DNA from: Vibrio pomeroyi
GTDB lineage: Bacteria; Pseudomonadota; Gammaproteobacteria; Enterobacterales; Vibrionaceae
Reading direction: 5' to 3'
DNA length: 64,000 nt
Assembly (NCBI GenBank): GCA_041879425.1
Contig: CP090855.1
Span: 744,001-808,000 of the forward strand
Made by a program: the position numbers and the translations under genes. The notes under the pieces are model-generated. The model did not search any database and was not told where the DNA came from. It saw only the letters and a list, made by a program, of their open reading frames with translations. Shown here in pieces: positions 34,622 to 43,434 of this stretch (positions within the stretch are counted from its first letter, which is position 1; each line of letters starts with the position of its first letter).

Positions 34622-37259
34622 TTTCGGCTTAGAAGCCATCATCCACGCCAAAGCGATAACGCTTCTTGCGACGGTTGCTGTGGTCGTGATGTGGTTACTC
34701 TACTATTGCTACCGTCTGAAACTAAAAAGCGAAGCGATCGTAGGTACACACCACGTTGCCTACATCGCCTACTCGGTCTGTATTGTTGCGTGGATCAGCA
34801 GTAATGCGTATTTCCATACCGACTTATTACCAGAGCTTGGGCCGTCAGCGGCTGTGTTTGCAGCCAAATTTGCCAACCTCGCCTCTTTCTTTGCGTTTGC
34901 CTTCGCGTATTACTTCTCGTGCCAGCTTGCCGCCGAGCAACGCAACGGTAAGGTGCACCTATGGCAACAAGCGATTTTCGTCACTCTAACCGTCTACTCC
35001 TTGTTTATTAATTTAAGACCAGGCTTAACCGTTGAAGACGTTATCATTGTTGGCCCAAGTCAGTTCGTGATTGAATTTGGCCCGCACACTTCGTACTTCT
35101 TCATCGGCATGATCAGCTTTGTGGTACTGACACTGGGTAACCTAGTGGCAATGCGTGCCAACAGCAGCAAGCTCACGCTGACCAAAACCAGCTACATGAT
35201 TGCAGGTATCTTGGTGTTCATGTTGTCCACAGCAACGATCCACCTAGGTATGACTTACTTCTTGCGTGATTTCTCACTGACTTGGCTACCACCCGCCTTG
35301 TCTATTAGTGAGATGTTGTTCGTTGGATATGCCCTGCTGACATCTCGTTTCTACAGCGTGAAATACCTTGCGTACATGAGCCTGAACGCCCTGTTAGTGT
35401 GTGCTATTTTAGTGATACCGTTTGGTGCGATATTCATCCCGCTGACCGAAGATAATCAATGGCTAATCGCCATTCCAATCTGCGCGCTAATAGGCATTAC
35501 TTGGCATGTGCTCTACAAACGAGTGAGCCGTTATGCTTCCTTCTTTGTCTACGGAAACAAGAAAACGCCAGTGCAGCAAATCCTTGCTCTAGAGGAAGAT
35601 TTCAAGCTATCAATTGATGATGCGATGCGTCGTTTGGGTAGTCTACTGCAAATCCCAGAAGACAAACTGCGCCTTGTTAACAGCAACTACAACGAGACTT
35701 TCTACGAAGACTACCTGTCGACCAACAAATCTGTTTTGGTATTCGATGAGTTGTCTGAAGAGCTCGATTACACTGCGCCAGCAAAACGTTCGATCAAGGC
35801 GCTCTATGAGAAGATGAGTTCGAACAACACGGCCTTGGTAATGCCTCTGTTTGGTCAGGGAAAATCGGTCACGCACTTGTTGGTGTCATCGCACAAGAGC
35901 AACGATCAGATGTTCTCTAACGAAGAAATCTCTGCACTGCAAACCTTGTTAACTCGTGTGCAAAGTACCATCGAAGCGGATAGACGCATTCGCCAAAGTC
36001 GTGCTCTGGCTAACTCCATTGCCCATGAGATGCGTAACCCGCTTGCTCAAGTGCAACTCCATTTCGAAGTTCTCAAACAGCACATCGATAATCAAGCGCC
36101 AGCGAAACAGATCCTACTTGATATCGAGAACGGACAAGCTGCGATCCAACGTGGTCGACAACTGATTGATATCATCTTGCGTGAAGTCAGTGATAGCTCC
36201 CCTGAGCATGGCCCTGTCACCATGACCTCAATTCACAAAGCCGTAGATCAGGCAGTGAGTCATTATGGTTTTGAGAACGAAAAGATCATTGAACGAATTC
36301 GCCTACCACAACACGCTGATTTTGTGGCAAAGCTGAACGAGACCTTATTCAACTTCGTTATCTTTAACCTGATTCGTAACGCAATCTATTACTTTGATTC
36401 GTATCCAGACAGTCAAATCGAAATCAGCACCAAAACTGGCTCTTACGAGAACGTGCTCGTTTTCAGAGATACAGGTCCAGGGATAGATGAGACCATCGCC
36501 CATAAGATCTTCGATGACTTTTTCTCTTACCAAAAGAGTGGCGGTAGCGGCTTAGGTTTAGGTTATTGCCAACGTGTGATGCGTTCATTCGGTGGCAGAG
36601 TAGAGTGCAAATCTAAGCTTGGTGAATTTACTGAGTTCCACCTGTACTTCCCTGTTGTGCCGAATGCGCCAAAAGCGGATGACCTGCGTACGCCTTACTT
36701 CAACGATTGGAAACACAACCAACCGACGGAAGATCAAGCCGAAGCAGAAGTGCAACCAGAGAACCCAACGTCCAGCGTTGATAAAGCGACTGAACCGGCA
36801 ACTGCACCCAAAACTGAGCCAGAAAAGGCGCAACCAACAAATCCACCAGCATCAAACCATCTTGCGCCAACCGTGCTGATTGTTGATGACAAAGAGGTAC
36901 AGCGCACCCTTGTTCAGATGTATTTAAGCAGGCTCGGCGTAAACAGCTTACAAGCCAAGAATGGTGAGAATGCGGTTGAACTGTTTAGAACCCATCAAGT
37001 TGATTTGATCTTGATGGATGTGCAGATGCCAGTAATGGACGGTTTTGACGCAAGTCAGATCATCAAGGCACGCTCGCCCAATACGCCAATCATTGCTCTG
37101 TCTGGCGAATCGGGGCAACGCGAACTCGACATGATCAGCAAGTTAATGGATGGCCGCCTAGAAAAACCAACTTCATTGGATGCGTTGCAACACGTACTCG
37201 ATAACTGGTTGAAGCAAGGCAAAACATCCAACGCTTCAAAGCAAACAGAAAACGAGTAG
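34614..37259 (+). CDS. luxN: LuxN/AinR-family hybrid sensor kinase for an AHL autoinducer
   Basis: An inner-membrane receptor of 881 residues that acts as kinase at low and phosphatase at high autoinducer, signalling through LuxU to LuxO. The order is about nine transmembrane helices (to about residue 305), a coiled region, HisKA with phospho-acceptor His471 in SIAHEMRNPL, and HATPase (N box NLIRNA, G boxes DTGPG and GSGLGLG). A receiver domain with Asp802 in LMDVQMP follows. His471 has the same number as in V. harveyi LuxN; Asp is about 30 positions later because of a long Pro/Glu/Thr-rich linker at 703-750. Its start overlaps luxM by 8 bp. Heptamer repeats and a terminator follow. Confidence 0.93.
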   Translation: MFDFGLEAIIHAKAITLLATVAVVVMWLLYYCYRLKLKSEAIVGTHHVAYIAYSVCIVAWISSNAYFHTDLLPELGPSAAVFAAKFANLASFFAFAFAYYFSCQLAAEQRNGKVHLWQQAIFVTLTVYSLFINLRPGLTVEDVIIVGPSQFVIEFGPHTSYFFIGMISFVVLTLGNLVAMRANSSKLTLTKTSYMIAGILVFMLSTATIHLGMTYFLRDFSLTWLPPALSISEMLFVGYALLTSRFYSVKYLAYMSLNALLVCAILVIPFGAIFIPLTEDNQWLIAIPICALIGITWHVLYKRVSRYASFFVYGNKKTPVQQILALEEDFKLSIDDAMRRLGSLLQIPEDKLRLVNSNYNETFYEDYLSTNKSVLVFDELSEELDYTAPAKRSIKALYEKMSSNNTALVMPLFGQGKSVTHLLVSSHKSNDQMFSNEEISALQTLLTRVQSTIEADRRIRQSRALANSIAHEMRNPLAQVQLHFEVLKQHIDNQAPAKQILLDIENGQAAIQRGRQLIDIILREVSDSSPEHGPVTMTSIHKAVDQAVSHYGFENEKIIERIRLPQHADFVAKLNETLFNFVIFNLIRNAIYYFDSYPDSQIEISTKTGSYENVLVFRDTGPGIDETIAHKIFDDFFSYQKSGGSGLGLGYCQRVMRSFGGRVECKSKLGEFTEFHLYFPVVPNAPKADDLRTPYFNDWKHNQPTEDQAEAEVQPENPTSSVDKATEPATAPKTEPEKAQPTNPPASNHLAPTVLIVDDKEVQRTLVQMYLSRLGVNSLQAKNGENAVELFRTHQVDLILMDVQMPVMDGFDASQIIKARSPNTPIIALSGESGQRELDMISKLMDGRLEKPTSLDALQHVLDNWLKQGKTSNASKQTENE

Positions 37260-37273
37260 TGACTCGCTCACTT

Positions 37274-37310
37274 GCTGTTAGCTGTTAGCTGTTAGCTGTT
37301 AGCTGTTAGC
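37274..37310. repeat. Heptamer tandem repeat (GCTGTTA)5
   Basis: Five perfect copies of GCTGTTA plus two bases lie 15 bp after the luxN stop and before its terminator. They are non-coding. Confidence 0.95.
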
Positions 37311-37331
37311 CATTGATAAAGAAAGAAACGT

Positions 37332-37371
37332 AAAAAGTCCCCTCAAGAACCTATCTTAAGGGGACTTTTAA
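37332..37371. terminator. Bidirectional terminator between luxN and the beta-lactamase-fold gene
   Basis: AAAAGTCCCCT (37333-37343) pairs with AGGGGACTTTT (37359-37369), and an inner AAG/CTT extends the stem. A and T runs on either side suit both convergent genes. Confidence 0.88.
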
Positions 37372-37386
37372 TTTAGACACCTATCG

Positions 37387-38688
37387 CTATAACGACTTAG
37401 CTAACGACTCAAAGGCTTCTACTCTCACTTTTGACTCTTCACGCGCTGCATTCGAAGCGCTCTCTGCTGAAGAGAAGGTTGCGATGACGACGTTCTTGTC
37501 TTGGTTGATATACAAGAACTGGCCAAACACCCCTCGATATGTCGCAATGTTTTTGTCTGAGTCATGCACCCAAAGGAAGTTTTTGTAACCCTCTAAATGC
37601 GAATCAAAAACCTGAACTTCAGTATCTTTGTAGACACTGTTCATCATGTGTCGATTTTCTTCTGGCGTAATATTGAAGCTGTCTTTGACCCACTTTTCAG
37701 AGAAGACTTGTTGGCCGTTGTATTCGCCATTGTTGACCATCGCCAGCCCAACACGCGCAAAGTCTCTTAGCGTAGTATTGAAACCGCCAGTTGCAACTGG
37801 GTTGTAGTTCATATCCGTCATGAAGAAGGCGTCATGCTCTGTGCCGAGTTTGTTCCAGATGTTGTCAGCAATAAATTGATCAAGCGTTTGACCTGACACT
37901 CGAGCGACAACCCAACCAATAACATCAACGTTCGGGCTGTGGTATTCAAACTTATCGTTCACCTTTAAATTTTCATTCTGTTCAAACATCGCAGAGAAGC
38001 TCAGCAAGTCACGAGGCTTATCTGTCTTTGTTGGATCCAATGCCAGCAAGTCATACGCTGGAATAAACCCTAATCGGCGGAAGTATTCGAAATGCACATC
38101 ACCCGGAGCCATGTTGACGTAGTCTTCGCTGTAATCAATCGCAGAGGTCATATTCAGTAAAGTTCGTAGAGTCTGCTCACCAAAGTGTGTTCCTTTAAGC
38201 TCTTCAATGTATGTGCTGACCTTTTTCTCAACATCAACCTTACCTTGCTCAACCAACAAACCTAAAGCTTGGCCAACCAAAGATTTGGTACTTGAAGCCC
38301 ACAGGTGGTGATCTCTTGCTGTGAAGTCACCAAAGTACTCCTCATGAAGTATCTTTCCGTCTTGAATAATAATGTAGCCATCGGTGTGATCATTAATCAT
38401 CGCATCACGAAAAGTCAGCTCTTCCCCAGCATAAGTAAATTTGTGTTGAGCGACTTCCGCATTCAATGCTTGTGGGATCTCGTTGATTGTACCATCTCGA
38501 GACACCATAACCGTTGGATGGATTCCCATGTTCTGGAAAGCCCATTTATTAAATGGCACATGCGTCCAGTTCTCCAGTGTGACTTGCTCATTCGCTTTTG
38601 CTGGCACTGTAGACATAGGCTTGATATCCGCCATTGCGGTTGTCGAAAATAAGCCCGCAGTGACCAATGAAATAATCGACTTTCTCAT
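37387..38688 (-). CDS. Exported serine hydrolase of the beta-lactamase / penicillin-binding fold
   Basis: A 433-residue periplasmic protein with a signal peptide (cut near TTAMA, residue 20). The nucleophile motif SxxK is SSTK (Ser132, Lys135), and the second motif YxN appears as YHS followed by PNVDVIG. The arrangement resembles NylB/EstB-type class C esterases and amidases more than true beta-lactamases, since an obvious KTG triad is not seen. The substrate is unknown. It is divergent from a LysR gene across about 100 bp, the same layout as ampC-ampR, so the LysR probably controls it. Confidence 0.85.
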   Translation of the reverse strand: MRKSIISLVTAGLFSTTAMADIKPMSTVPAKANEQVTLENWTHVPFNKWAFQNMGIHPTVMVSRDGTINEIPQALNAEVAQHKFTYAGEELTFRDAMINDHTDGYIIIQDGKILHEEYFGDFTARDHHLWASSTKSLVGQALGLLVEQGKVDVEKKVSTYIEELKGTHFGEQTLRTLLNMTSAIDYSEDYVNMAPGDVHFEYFRRLGFIPAYDLLALDPTKTDKPRDLLSFSAMFEQNENLKVNDKFEYHSPNVDVIGWVVARVSGQTLDQFIADNIWNKLGTEHDAFFMTDMNYNPVATGGFNTTLRDFARVGLAMVNNGEYNGQQVFSEKWVKDSFNITPEENRHMMNSVYKDTEVQVFDSHLEGYKNFLWVHDSDKNIATYRGVFGQFLYINQDKNVVIATFSSAESASNAAREESKVRVEAFESLAKSL

Positions 38689-38792
38689 CTGAAATCTCCG
38701 TTAACAATCTTGTGTGTACGGATGTAGAGTACTTTGCTAAGTTCAAACATATAAATCCAAAATGGACGTCCAAACAGTACAAAGGTAATCAG

Positions 38793-39701
38793 ATGATGAT
38801 TTCGAATGAACAGGTAGCATGCTTCACTAGTGTCTATGAACTTCAAAGCTACAGTGCCGCCAGCAAAAGATTGAACAAGGCTCGTTCTACGGTGCGAGAG
38901 AGAATCAACGCGCTAGAAGATTTGATGGGAATGGAGCTGTTTTCTATCGAAGGGAAAAAGGCAGTTGCAACGGACATTGCTCATCGTCTGTACCCAAGAG
39001 CACGGTTACTGGCGAGACAATCATTAGAGTTCGAAAACATAGCCTTATCTGCTTACAAAGGCGAGCTCAACAACATTACCGTTTATCACGATAGCTCGAT
39101 TCCTTTTCAGCTGTTGCTTAGCATTGAGTCTGAGATCAAGTCTCTTCACCCTCACATGCTTATCAACTGGCTGCAAAGAGATAGAAACCACTGTTTACAG
39201 CAGATAGAAGACGGAGATGCCCTGTTTGCCATTATGCCTGGGATGGGCAACTTACATCCAAACGCGGGGATCGGTAATATCAACCTTGGATCTTTTCAGC
39301 TGAGCCTGTTCACATCCGTTCACTCTAGCATTCCAAACCGAACGATTTCGATTGCTGAACTGGCTACCTTTCGTCAATTAATCACTGAGAATGACATTGC
39401 GAACGAGCTTAGACACACCAAGATCAGTAGCGAATTTGAAGTGGTCACATCACAAAGCCTGCTTATCGAAAAGTTAAAGCAAGATGGATGGGTTGTGTGT
39501 CCTCGGAAGAACCTAGCCCAATACATACAAAGTGGTGAGGTACGTGAGATCGAGCTCCAAGAAGCGCCAAATATGATTCAGCAAGATTGTATTATGTTTT
39601 ACAACTTATCGTCTAAAGCGTCTGAGCAAGAATCTCAAATCATCGAAGTGGCCGCTAAAGTGATTAAGAATCAAGTGCTTCGCAACAAACCATCTTTCTG
39701 A
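38793..39701 (+). CDS. LysR-family regulator divergent from the serine hydrolase
   Basis: A LysR-type regulator of about 303 residues. The helix-turn-helix (ACFTSVYELQSYSAASKRLNKARSTVRERINALEDLMG) starts almost at residue 5, which supports ATG 38793 (AAGGTAATC upstream) over a GTG at 38712 that would add 27 unlikely residues. The HTH recognition helix is atypical (KARSTVRERI in place of the usual QPAVSRQI). The effector domain is weakly conserved. Its likely target is the divergent hydrolase gene. A terminator follows. Confidence 0.85.
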   Translation: MMISNEQVACFTSVYELQSYSAASKRLNKARSTVRERINALEDLMGMELFSIEGKKAVATDIAHRLYPRARLLARQSLEFENIALSAYKGELNNITVYHDSSIPFQLLLSIESEIKSLHPHMLINWLQRDRNHCLQQIEDGDALFAIMPGMGNLHPNAGIGNINLGSFQLSLFTSVHSSIPNRTISIAELATFRQLITENDIANELRHTKISSEFEVVTSQSLLIEKLKQDGWVVCPRKNLAQYIQSGEVREIELQEAPNMIQQDCIMFYNLSSKASEQESQIIEVAAKVIKNQVLRNKPSF

Positions 39702-39745
39702 TGACAGCCAGTATTTGATCTTCCATTTCATGAACTTCTAAGCAC

Positions 39746-39784
39746 AAAACGCCCCAAGAGACCAATCTTGAGGGCGTTTTAATT
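39746..39784 (+). terminator. Terminator after the LysR gene
   Basis: AAAACGCCC (39746-39754) pairs with GGGCGTTTT (39772-39780), and an inner CAAG/CTTG extends the stem. Further T-rich sequence follows. The A run on the left also lets it serve the convergent lyase gene. Confidence 0.85.
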
Positions 39785-39839
39785 TTAATGTGAAGTCTTG
39801 CAATTCAATGAGTTATAAATCTTTAATGTTGTTATCAGA

Positions 39840-41843
39840 TCAAACGAATAAAGTAACACCCGTTTCTTGGTTAATTGAAATAGATTGTGCCACTCTATTT
39901 CTTATCAACTTTAAATTGATAACGTCCGATCGCCACTCGATATCAGAAACTCGAACCTCATCGTTTTGCGTCAAGTTATGTACCGTGGCAACTTTAAGAA
40001 CCGCTTCTTGGCTACGCAAAATCGAGTAGGCTAAATCACTGGTTGCTGGGTTGTCTGGCGCATACCCCAACAACAGAGTCGCAGAGCTATCCGTTATTAT
40101 TAGTTGTTGATTGAATTCGGTTTGTCCATCAACCGAATAACGTAAATTAGTGGCCGCTTTAAGAGGCATCTCATGGCAGCTCGTCATTCTTGCTAAAGGC
40201 CCATCTAGTGGATTGTCGCAACCTTGTGCCTGTGCCAAAGCACAATGTTGTCCTCTGATATGCCAAACCAAATCCAATTGTTGTTGGTGAGGATTTTCCA
40301 CGGTATTAAATTCAATCGCCACATCCCCTAACCACAGAATTTGACGGCGAAACATCACATCTTTGTACGCGGCTAAATCCCACTGAACAATAGTATGGCT
40401 ATCGACCGTCGGTAACTCACCACACCAATCTGTTTGTGTGTCTAACCATGTGTAGGACTGTTCTTTTACAAACGTATTCACCTGAGTGTTGGCTGGCGGT
40501 TGATTCTTCTGATTCACCGCCAAGGTGTTGTGCGTCACCGTGTTTTTATAATACCCATAATGCAATTCAGCACCGTACCCTGTTGTTCCCAAGTCAGGCA
40601 AAATTTCTTTACCATTTCGAGTAATGATCATCCCAAGTCGATCATAATGATCGTGCTCACCACCATATGGAGAGTGCTTAATTAATAGCATGTTATCGTG
40701 CTCTCGATCGTACATGATCGTGACGCCTGATTGTTCTGCATGAATAGACTGGCATATAAGAGGCTCTGCCACAGGTAATGCATCAACACCGTACAACAGC
40801 GCGTCGATATTGTTGCGTGGCTTATCTTGATAGATACTCTGTAACGCAGATGCAAATAAAGGGTCTCGGAACTCGCGATACCCGAATTCGAACAGGTGGC
40901 TATGAGTTAACTTCTCTTGACCCGCAATACAATCGTTCAGACGTGGAAAGTCACCCGTATTGATGAGTAGCTTGAGCGGGAACGCCAACATGGTATGGAA
41001 GTTTGGCACCGATTGTAGTGAGTACTCTGTTTTACATGCCATTTTTTCGAAATTCAGAAGTGCTTGTAAAGCGTAGTAATGATAATGGATAGAACCTTCA
41101 AACCATAAGCCCTCCCCCTTTACACCATGCTCTAACTGATACTTCAAGCCATAAGGTGTGCTCACCGCAAAGTCGATGAATTTTCGGTCACCAAGTATCA
41201 AGCCTATCACGCCAATAGTCGCGGAAATCTTCATTTCATGGTTATGCAATTGATCAGCTCGATGTTGCATCAGGAACTCAGCGCCTTCGCGTAACAAGCG
41301 CTGTTCAATAAACAATTGCTCTTCGGTATTCAACTGCTCTTTAACGAAATCATAGCCTCGGGCAAAATCAATATTGCAATTCGCTTCGCAAAGAGTTTGC
41401 GCGTTTGCTTTGCCTGGACCATTGTATGGAATACCGCCATGTTCTTCGTAATTCGGGTAGTATTCTGCATAACCTAATAAGATCTCACGAACTTTTTCGA
41501 AGTATTTGTGGTCTTGAGTAATGTGCCAAAGTAAGCCTAGGTCATTACACGCTTTCGAATTGAGCCCATTAAGCCAACGCCACCATGCACCGTCATAAGG
41601 TTCCCCAGTAAGCACTTCGCCATCAACAGGGCACACATGTTGAGTGGGTCGGTCTCTATCCCAACTTAAGCGAACCCCATGCGTGGGGCAAAAATAATAT
41701 AAATTCCATGTTGCGCGGGCATCAGGTGGAACGAGAGTGTCTGAAGTAAGCACAACCTGATTATCTTGAATAATTTGTTCGATGATCTCTTGGCTGGCAT
41801 TTTGACGAATGACCGCCATTTCCTGAGAGGTAAACTGCAGCAT
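39840..41843 (-). CDS. Heparinase II/III-family polysaccharide or oligouronide lyase
   Basis: A 667-residue lyase-fold protein without a signal peptide, so it probably acts on imported oligosaccharides in the cytosol, cutting uronic-acid units to unsaturated sugars. It has an N-terminal alpha-toroid. Candidate catalytic residues are HNH (200-202) and the Tyr/His run in SIHYHYY (251-257). The family's beta-sandwich signature is GGEHDHYDRLG, then NTVTHNTLAVN. A zinc-knuckle-like pair CPTHG (52-56) and CPVDG (71-75) is also present. It is near PL12/PL15/PL17/PL21-type enzymes, but I cannot choose a family. It ends the operon symporter-uxaC-lyase, 9 bp after uxaC. Confidence 0.85.
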   Translation of the reverse strand: MLQFTSQEMAVIRQNASQEIIEQIIQDNQVVLTSDTLVPPDARATWNLYYFCPTHGVRLSWDRDRPTQHVCPVDGEVLTGEPYDGAWWRWLNGLNSKACNDLGLLWHITQDHKYFEKVREILLGYAEYYPNYEEHGGIPYNGPGKANAQTLCEANCNIDFARGYDFVKEQLNTEEQLFIEQRLLREGAEFLMQHRADQLHNHEMKISATIGVIGLILGDRKFIDFAVSTPYGLKYQLEHGVKGEGLWFEGSIHYHYYALQALLNFEKMACKTEYSLQSVPNFHTMLAFPLKLLINTGDFPRLNDCIAGQEKLTHSHLFEFGYREFRDPLFASALQSIYQDKPRNNIDALLYGVDALPVAEPLICQSIHAEQSGVTIMYDREHDNMLLIKHSPYGGEHDHYDRLGMIITRNGKEILPDLGTTGYGAELHYGYYKNTVTHNTLAVNQKNQPPANTQVNTFVKEQSYTWLDTQTDWCGELPTVDSHTIVQWDLAAYKDVMFRRQILWLGDVAIEFNTVENPHQQQLDLVWHIRGQHCALAQAQGCDNPLDGPLARMTSCHEMPLKAATNLRYSVDGQTEFNQQLIITDSSATLLLGYAPDNPATSDLAYSILRSQEAVLKVATVHNLTQNDEVRVSDIEWRSDVINLKLIRNRVAQSISINQETGVTLFV

Positions 41844-41852
41844 AATGGATAC

Positions 41853-43277
41853 CTATACTAAATCTTTAGATGAATGAAAATTGAAGTATTGTTTGGCGTT
41901 TTGATAACAGATGTTCTCGACACTCTGTTTAAGCAAAGGCTCATCATTCGGTAGCTCCCCGTTATCGACCCACTTACCAAGTAAGTTACATAGAATGCGA
42001 CGAAAATAGTCATGACGAGAGAGTGACAACACGCTGCGAGAGTCGGTTAACATTCCGACAAAGCGTCCTAGAGCCCCTAAATTTGCTAGGTCTTGAAGTT
42101 GTTTTTCCATACCCGCCTTATGATCGTTAAACCACCACGCAGAACCAAGCTGCACTTTACCTGGCTGCGCATCACTGTCTTGAAAAGCGCCTATGATTGA
42201 CCCAAGCACTGCGCTATCTTTCGGGTTAAGGCTATATACGATGGTCTGAGGGAGCTGGCGGTCTTGATCTAACAAACTCAATAAATGACTCAGGTTTTCT
42301 GCAATTGGGTTGTCACTGATAACACTGAAACCCGTACCGCCACCTAGATCATCAAAGCGGCGCTGATTTACATTAGTTAACACGCCAATATGAATTTGCA
42401 TCGACCAACCATGCTTATGATAAGCCTTACCAAGCACTTCAAAAACGGCCGTCTTAAACTGCGAAATTTCTCCACTATTCAACGCATCACCACGTTTGAC
42501 CTTCGCTATAGCTTGATCAAGTACGTCAGGATGATAGTGTGAAAAATCCACAATTTTTAACCCTAAATCAGATAAACAACAGTTGTGCTGTGCAAAATAA
42601 TCCACGCGAGAGGTAATTGCTTGAGCGTAGGTTGCAAAATCGACCACGTCAGTGTCGGTGATCGAAGCCAGTGAATTGAGCGTCTTTAAAAAGCTATTTT
42701 GATTCTCTATTTCAATCAGGCTATCAGCACGGAATGTCGGTAAGACTTGTACAGTAAATTCTGAACGATTGAGCTTATCGTGATAGCTCAAATCACTCAG
42801 TGGATCATCAGTGGTGCACAAGGTATCGACTCGGCTCTCTTTAAGCAGAGCTTGGAATCGGAGAGACCCTTGGCTGAGTTTTTGATTACAGTGTTGCCAA
42901 ATAGCCTCGCAATTATCTAGGTTGAGCAGTAAATCGAGACCAAAGTATTTCTTAAGCTCCAAATGACACCAGTGATACAGAGGGTTGCCGATAAGATACG
43001 GCATGGTCTCACACCACTTTTGAAACTTTTCATAATCACTCGCATTACCTGTGATGTAATGTTCATCGACTCCGTTACTTCGTAATGCACGCCACAAGTA
43101 GTGATCGCAACTCAACCAAGCCTGAGCAATATTGTCGTATTGATGGTTATCATAAATCTCTTTGGCATCTAAGTGATTGTGATAATCAATAATGGGAAGA
43201 CCTGCCGCGTAATCGTGATATAAACGCTTGGCAGTGTCCCCCTGCAATAGAAAATCTTTATGTATGTATGAAGACAT
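41853..43277 (-). CDS. uxaC: Glucuronate/galacturonate isomerase
   Basis: Cytosolic isomerase turning D-glucuronate into D-fructuronate (or D-galacturonate into D-tagaturonate). At 474 residues it has the normal UxaC length. The amidohydrolase-like metal motif DYHNHLDAKEIYDN is near residue 31, and GNPLYHWCHLELKKYFG, CTTDDPLSDL and MLTDSRSVLSLSRHDYFRRILC are all present. It lies between the symporter and lyase genes, showing that the substrate yields a saturated uronic acid as well as unsaturated ends. The later enzymes UxuB, UxuA, KdgK and Eda are not in the window. Confidence 0.96.
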   Translation of the reverse strand: MSSYIHKDFLLQGDTAKRLYHDYAAGLPIIDYHNHLDAKEIYDNHQYDNIAQAWLSCDHYLWRALRSNGVDEHYITGNASDYEKFQKWCETMPYLIGNPLYHWCHLELKKYFGLDLLLNLDNCEAIWQHCNQKLSQGSLRFQALLKESRVDTLCTTDDPLSDLSYHDKLNRSEFTVQVLPTFRADSLIEIENQNSFLKTLNSLASITDTDVVDFATYAQAITSRVDYFAQHNCCLSDLGLKIVDFSHYHPDVLDQAIAKVKRGDALNSGEISQFKTAVFEVLGKAYHKHGWSMQIHIGVLTNVNQRRFDDLGGGTGFSVISDNPIAENLSHLLSLLDQDRQLPQTIVYSLNPKDSAVLGSIIGAFQDSDAQPGKVQLGSAWWFNDHKAGMEKQLQDLANLGALGRFVGMLTDSRSVLSLSRHDYFRRILCNLLGKWVDNGELPNDEPLLKQSVENICYQNAKQYFNFHSSKDLV

Positions 43278-43434
43278 AATTCAAACTCTTGTAGAAAACT
43301 GTATTGATAAACTTTAGGGAAAAATTCAATCATGAAATGGTTTCCTAAAGCCCCTCTACGAGGTGGTTCATATAAGCCAGAGAGCGCCCTCTGGCCTATA
43401 CTCTTGTTACTTCTACATAACTAGTTATTGCCGA

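Noticed and set aside
36619..36879. An 86-codon frame in the linker region of LuxN
   Set aside because: It is an alternative frame of the low-complexity linker; the sensor kinase frame is complete and conserved on both sides.
37387..38688. True class C beta-lactamase
   Set aside because: SxxK is present but the second motif is YHS and no convincing KTG triad is seen; esterase/amidase relatives fit better.
43334..43347. A third possible KdgR site before uxaC (TGAAA, 3-bp spacer, TTTCC)
   Set aside because: The spacer is 3 bp instead of 5, and the site lies inside an operon that already has a better site before its first gene.
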